Source: Deltaproteobacteria bacterium (GTDB lineage Bacteria > Myxococcota_A > Polyangia > Polyangiales > Ga0077539). From it: a stretch of DNA of 42,197 nucleotides. Both the position numbers and the translations under genes were made by a program. The notes beneath the pieces were generated by a model. It searched no databases. It was not told the DNA's origin and saw nothing but the letters and a program-made list of their open reading frames with translations. Every line of letters starts with the position of its first letter. The stretch's first letter is position 1. Positions 39,474 through 42,197 of this stretch are shown in pieces. The stretch is taken from assembly GCA_030694465.1 (NCBI GenBank), contig JAUXYJ010000018.1, positions 70,355-112,551 of the forward strand. Direction: 5' to 3'.

Positions 39474-40502
39474 TCAATCGAGAGTGAGCACGGCGACCGC
39501 GCTTCCGACCTCGAGCCCCAACAGCGCCGCGGTCTCTCGGTTCACCGTGAGCCCCTGCTCATCGAGCGTCGTGGGCACACCAACGCACTCAAAATAGGGC
39601 GCCTCTTTGCGCTCTACTGCGACGAGCGCTTTGGGAGCGTCCATCGCATCCACGATGCGAGAGACCACCGTCGCGCGTGTGCGGCGGACCAAGAGAATCT
39701 CGTCGATCGCCGCGCGAAAATGCGGCCCGCCGTCAAACGGATCAATGCGGTTGCAGTACTGAAACCCAATGCGCCGCAGCATCTTCTCGACCCCGCGGGT
39801 CTCGCGCCCCACCTTGCCGATCACGTCCTGCGCGGCCTTCGGAAGCAGCGACGCATACACATCGCCCGTCGGAAACAGCGCCTTGATAAACTCCTTGTTG
39901 CGCTTCGAGAGCAGGTCCGCCTCAAGGTACGTCATGGGCATAAAGTGCCGCCCCAGGGCCTCCCACAAGTGCGACGTCCCATCGGACTCGAGCGGCGGCA
40001 AGAGCTCAGCCACCACGTCGTTGCGAAACAACCCACGGTGCAACGCCATGAACAAGAAGCGCACATACGAGATCATCAGGCCGATCTTCTCGGGCACCTT
40101 GCGCGCCTCGGGATGAACAATCAGCCCGCCGATCTCCGTGGGCCCGTCGTAGCTAAACCCAATCGAGAGCACCGTATGGACAAAGTGCCGGTCGATGGTG
40201 GCGCTGTATTTTTCTTCGGTGATCACATCGAGATAGACATACGGCGCGTCGCGACGACCAAGCTGCGCGATGATCTTGCTCGATCCCACCACACGGTTCT
40301 CGACCAGGTCCTCAATCACAAACGTGTACTCACGCTGCTTCGGATCTTCGATCTCGCGAGCAAAACTCCTCATGGATAGATCAATGATCTCGCGCACGAC
40401 CGTCCGATCGTTGGGAAGATTGACCGTATTGAGATGTGCGGCGAGCGCGTTGAGATCGCCCTCATCACTCGGAGTCACCCCGCGGAGCCGATAGCGAATC
40501 AT
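39474..40502 (-). CDS. astA: Arginine N-succinyltransferase family protein
   Basis: AstA transfers succinyl from succinyl-CoA to the alpha-amino group of arginine, the first step of the AST arginine-degradation pathway. The 342-residue protein (E. coli AstA 344) has the family's N-terminal RGVTPSDEGDLNALAA, GSSKIIAQLGRRDAPYVYLDVITEEKYS, EIGGLIVHPEARK, the CoA-side ISYVRFLFMALHRGLF, VVAELLPPLESDGTSHLWEALGRHFMPMTYLEADLLSKRNKEFI, and CNRIDPFDGGPHFRA. The late LPP..DG.S.LWE.LGR.F..M.Y.EAD.LS..NKEFI block is diagnostic. No other ast genes (B-E) are adjacent, so it may have an arginine/ornithine substrate in another route. A TATGAT -10-like hexamer lies only 8 bp before the ATG, so a very short leader is possible. 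Confidence 0.88.
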   Translation of the reverse strand: MIRYRLRGVTPSDEGDLNALAAHLNTVNLPNDRTVVREIIDLSMRSFAREIEDPKQREYTFVIEDLVENRVVGSSKIIAQLGRRDAPYVYLDVITEEKYSATIDRHFVHTVLSIGFSYDGPTEIGGLIVHPEARKVPEKIGLMISYVRFLFMALHRGLFRNDVVAELLPPLESDGTSHLWEALGRHFMPMTYLEADLLSKRNKEFIKALFPTGDVYASLLPKAAQDVIGKVGRETRGVEKMLRRIGFQYCNRIDPFDGGPHFRAAIDEILLVRRTRATVVSRIVDAMDAPKALVAVERKEAPYFECVGVPTTLDEQGLTVNRETAALLGLEVGSAVAVLTLD

Positions 40503-40562
40503 AGCCCGGGATCATACCCGCAGTTGCGCACCCCACGCGCGCCCCGTGCGACCCGACGTGAA

Positions 40563-40580
40563 ATTGCAGCCAAGTGCAAT
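40563..40580. promoter_or_regulatory. Inverted repeat ATTGCA-N6-TGCAAT
   Basis: Perfect 6-bp arms with a 6-bp spacer lie in the 97-bp gap between the dtd stop and the astA start, upstream of astA on the minus strand. It may be a regulator site for astA. No terminator-like T-run follows. Confidence 0.3.
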
Positions 40581-40599
40581 CGAAGAGCAATTGGGTGAG

Positions 40600-41049
40600 C
40601 TAAAACAATCTCTTGCTGTCGACCAACAGCGTGACCGGCCCGTCGTTGACTGCGTACACGGCCATCGTCGCGCCAAAGCGCCCCGTCGCGACCTCAAGCC
40701 CCTCGCTCTTGAGAATCTCGATTGCGCGCTCGTACATCGCGCGTGCCTCGGTCGGCGCCATGGCCGAGGCAAACGAGGGCCGCCGCCCACTTCGCGTGTC
40801 GCCGCACAAGGTAAACTGCGAAACCAAGAGCACCGCGCCAGACACATCGCGCAGGGAGAGATTCATTTTTCTCTGAGAATCTTCCCAGATCCTGAGCGCG
40901 ATGAGCTTGTCCATCACGTACCGAAGATCGCTCGCATCGTCTGTCTTCTCGACGCCCAGATAGACAAGCACGCCCGCGCGGATCTCGCCCACGAGCTCGT
41001 CGCCCACGCTCACGCGCGCCTCGCTCACGCGCTGAATCACTGCGCGCAT
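40600..41049 (-). CDS. dtd: D-aminoacyl-tRNA deacylase
   Basis: Dtd hydrolyses D-aminoacyl-tRNAs (and Gly-tRNA(Ala)), protecting translation from wrong-chirality amino acids. The 149-residue protein (E. coli Dtd 145) starts MRAVIQRVSEARVSV and carries the cross-subunit active-site motifs: the SQFTLCGDTRSGRRPSF segment (SQxT, with the reactive Thr) and the C-terminal NDGPVTLLVDS (NxGPVT). Both are intact, so an active dimer is expected. It starts 3 bp after the tsaB stop, so the two are probably one operon. Confidence 0.95.
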   Translation of the reverse strand: MRAVIQRVSEARVSVGDELVGEIRAGVLVYLGVEKTDDASDLRYVMDKLIALRIWEDSQRKMNLSLRDVSGAVLLVSQFTLCGDTRSGRRPSFASAMAPTEARAMYERAIEILKSEGLEVATGRFGATMAVYAVNDGPVTLLVDSKRLF

Positions 41050-41052
41050 CGC

Positions 41053-41769
41053 TCAGCCTGGCTCTGCGACAATGGGTCGACGTGCCGCGGGGAGCTTGGC
41101 GTCCATCGGCCGCACATACGTGGGCTCCATGCTGCCGTCATCCAATACGGCGCGCCCCGCCAGCGCCTCGCGCGCGATCCACCGCGCATCCGGCGTGCCC
41201 ATCGCTCTGGGTGCAAACGAAAGCGACAGCGACCCCGCGCCTAATACAACACGCGCGCGAAGAGATGCATCAAGGTCGCCCACGACCCACACGCGCTCGC
41301 CGGCAAATCGCTCAGCCAACACCGCGCCGATACGCTCTGGGCGCTCGTTAATCGCGTCTATCACGCGCTCATGGCCTCCATCGCTCGCGCGAAACACCGA
41401 GGCAAAGACCTCCTCGCGCCGACCATCCGTGATCGCCGCGATGATCCCCGAGCATCCGACCATCCCTTGTGCGAGTGCATCGAGAGAGCCCACACCATAC
41501 AGAGGCTTTCCCGTCCCGAGGGCCAATCCCTTGGCGACCGCGAGCCCCGCGCGCACGCCGGTAAAAGACCCCGGACCGAGACCCACTGCGAACGCGTCGA
41601 CATCCGCGAGTGAAATCCCAACAGAAGAAAGCAGCCTCTCGACGTCACCCACGAGCGACACCGTGTGGCCTTTGGGGGAGAGCACCATAGAACAGCCCAA
41701 GAGCAGCTCGTCTTGCAGCAGCGCGAGGCTCGCGGTGCTCGTTGCAGAGTCAATGGCTAGTACGCGCAT
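41053..41769 (-). CDS. tsaB: tRNA threonylcarbamoyladenosine biosynthesis protein TsaB
   Basis: TsaB is the dimerisation partner of TsaD in making t6A37 of ANN-decoding tRNAs. The 238-residue protein begins with the ASKHA-fold strand MRVLAIDSATSTASLALL, then SLVGDVERLLSSVGISLADVDAFAVGLGPGSFTGVRAGLAVAKGLA, with the family signature GPGSFTGVR at residues ~69-77. The segment ITDGRREEVFASVFRAS follows. The C terminus matches the usual YVRPMDAKLP. It lacks a metal site, as TsaB does. It is followed by dtd. Upstream is the promoter-repeat array, which fires away from it. Confidence 0.94.
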   Translation of the reverse strand: MRVLAIDSATSTASLALLQDELLLGCSMVLSPKGHTVSLVGDVERLLSSVGISLADVDAFAVGLGPGSFTGVRAGLAVAKGLALGTGKPLYGVGSLDALAQGMVGCSGIIAAITDGRREEVFASVFRASDGGHERVIDAINERPERIGAVLAERFAGERVWVVGDLDASLRARVVLGAGSLSLSFAPRAMGTPDARWIAREALAGRAVLDDGSMEPTYVRPMDAKLPAARRPIVAEPG

Positions 41770-41899
41770 GAGGTGTGTTGAACCTATTCAGGGGACGCCA
41801 AACGACTCGGCGTGGGTCGAAAGTGCCAGCTACCGGCGTGAGTTGCACTGAAAAATCCCAGCAAATACAAAACAACGACATCGAAACGACACAGAGTTG
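41770..41899. other. Non-coding segment between tsaB and the promoter array
   Basis: No plausible gene is present. The right half becomes A-rich (AAATACAAAACAACGACATC) ahead of the first -35, like an UP element. The tsaB start has only a weak ribosome site here and no clear promoter. Confidence 0.5.
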
Positions 41900-41928
41900 T
41901 TGACGGCCCTTTAAGCCTCCTCTACAAA
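41900..41928 (+). promoter_or_regulatory. Promoter 1 of the tandem array (TTGACG-N17-TACAAA)
   Basis: A -35 TTGACG (41900-41905) and -10 TACAAA (41923-41928) are separated by the ideal 17 bp. The spacer (GCCCTTTAAGCCTCCTC) differs from promoters 2 and 3, but the sequence after the -10 (ACCGCCTCCCGGTCGACGAA) is the same. It fires rightward. Confidence 0.8.
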
Positions 41929-42028
41929 CCGCCTCCCGGTCGACGAAGCGACGGCGCCTCAAGGCCCCGCGGTTCACAAAGTCCCCGCAATTCGCAGCCA
42001 AAACAACGCAGCGAAAAGAAAAAAGAAG

Positions 42029-42057
42029 TTGACGCGGTGAAAGAGATCCTCTAGACA
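42029..42057 (+). promoter_or_regulatory. Promoter 2 of the tandem array (TTGACG-N17-TAGACA)
   Basis: The -35 lies at 42029-42034 and the -10 TAGACA at 42052-42057, with a 17-bp spacer CGGTGAAAGAGATCCTC identical to promoter 3. An A-rich tract (GCGAAAAGAAAAAAGAAG) is immediately upstream, as an UP element would be. Confidence 0.82.
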
Positions 42058-42160
42058 CCGCCTCCCGGTCGACGAACAGACGGCGCCTCAAGGCCCCGCG
42101 GTTCACCAAGTCCACCGATTCACCGCTGAAACGAAGCGGCGAAAAAAGAGAAAAAAGAAG

Positions 42161-42189
42161 TTGACGCGGTGAAAGAGATCCTCTACAAA
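42161..42189 (+). promoter_or_regulatory. Promoter 3 of the tandem array (TTGACG-N17-TACAAA)
   Basis: The -35 lies at 42161-42166 and the -10 TACAAA at 42184-42189, with a spacer identical to promoter 2. The A-rich tract upstream is GAAAAAAGAGAAAAAAGAAG. Its transcribed part (CCGCTTCC) is cut by the window edge. Confidence 0.82.
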
Positions 42190-42197
42190 CCGCTTCC

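Larger units (their letters stand above)
41900..42197 (+). repeat. Tandem array of ~130-bp promoter-containing repeats, running off the window
   Basis: Three units begin with -35 hexamers at 41900, 42029 and 42161 (periods 129 and 132 bp). Each unit has a TTGACG-N17-TA(C/G)A(A/C)A promoter, a shared initially transcribed block (CCGCCTCCCGGTCGACGAA, then GACGGCGCCTCAAGGCCCCG and CGGTTCAC), and an A-rich tract before the next -35 (AAAAGAAAAAAGAAG). Tandem strong promoters with UP-like tracts are the hallmark of rRNA operon leaders; the rRNA itself is not in the window. The stretch has no convincing ORF. Confidence 0.85.

Noticed and set aside
41750..42115. A minus-strand 121-codon open frame across the promoter array
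   Set aside because: Its apparent repeats simply reflect the DNA repeats, there is no ribosome site, and it would overlap tsaB.
41900..42197. The terminal repeats as a CRISPR array
   Set aside because: The period is ~130 bp with most of the unit conserved, each unit contains a full -35/-10 promoter, and there are no short repeats with unique spacers and no cas genes.

Overview
This is a high-GC chromosomal window that looks like a myxobacterium (Myxococcota, probably order Polyangiales). I infer this from the many lipoproteins with Asp/Ala/Gly/Ser/Thr-rich stretches, a DUF4388 (PATAN) protein, a MYXO-CTERM-like C-terminal sorting signal, an FG-GAP lipoprotein with a Cys-rich module, and core genes in scattered order. 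I see no transposon, prophage, CRISPR array, tRNA or rRNA gene in the window. Housekeeping genes alternate with lineage-specific envelope proteins.

Left part (1-12,456): the tail of alaS, an outer-membrane beta-barrel protein, ilvE and glnE (minus strand), then asd (plus). Next is a translationally coupled pair: a surface protein with a MYXO-CTERM-like tail and an outer-membrane protein. A small Cys-rich lipoprotein is coupled to a polytopic GT39-like membrane protein and diverges from a protoporphyrinogen-oxidase/UGM-like flavoprotein.

Centre-left (12,457-18,513): a compact three-gene unit that probably serves metal (iron) uptake. It holds a lipoprotein resembling the algal/bacterial FEA1 family, an Asp-rich low-complexity lipoprotein built from DNA tandem repeats, and a FecA-like TonB-dependent receptor. 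Its leader has a strikingly AT-rich promoter (TTGAAA-N17-TATAGA) embedded in three tandem TTGAWA hexamers, which could be a Fur-type operator. pdxH and a pirin follow.

Centre (18,518-25,644): a long minus-strand run reading RlmI-like methyltransferase, DUF3817 membrane protein, NAD-dependent epimerase, HIBADH-family dehydrogenase, mpl, DUF4388 protein and an NtrY-like histidine kinase. A 16-bp perfect palindrome (CCGGCGACGTCGCCGG) recurs in its gaps and 3' ends, and elsewhere in the window.

Centre-right (25,790-37,181): a WGR protein, an Obg GTPase with an unusual charged insertion, two paralogous ~200-aa proteins flanking a lipoprotein, uvrB, an orphan Tat-type solute-binding lipoprotein, an orphan DNA methyltransferase-like protein, a five-repeat S1 protein, and a third ~190-aa protein that may share the paralogs' fold.

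Right end (37,353-42,197): an FG-GAP lipoprotein, astA and the tsaB-dtd pair. The last ~300 bp contain no gene. They hold a tandem array of three near-identical strong promoters (TTGACG-N17-TACAAA/TAGACA, period ~130 bp) with A-rich upstream tracts, all firing rightward out of the window. I infer an rRNA (rrn) operon or another very highly expressed RNA just beyond the edge.
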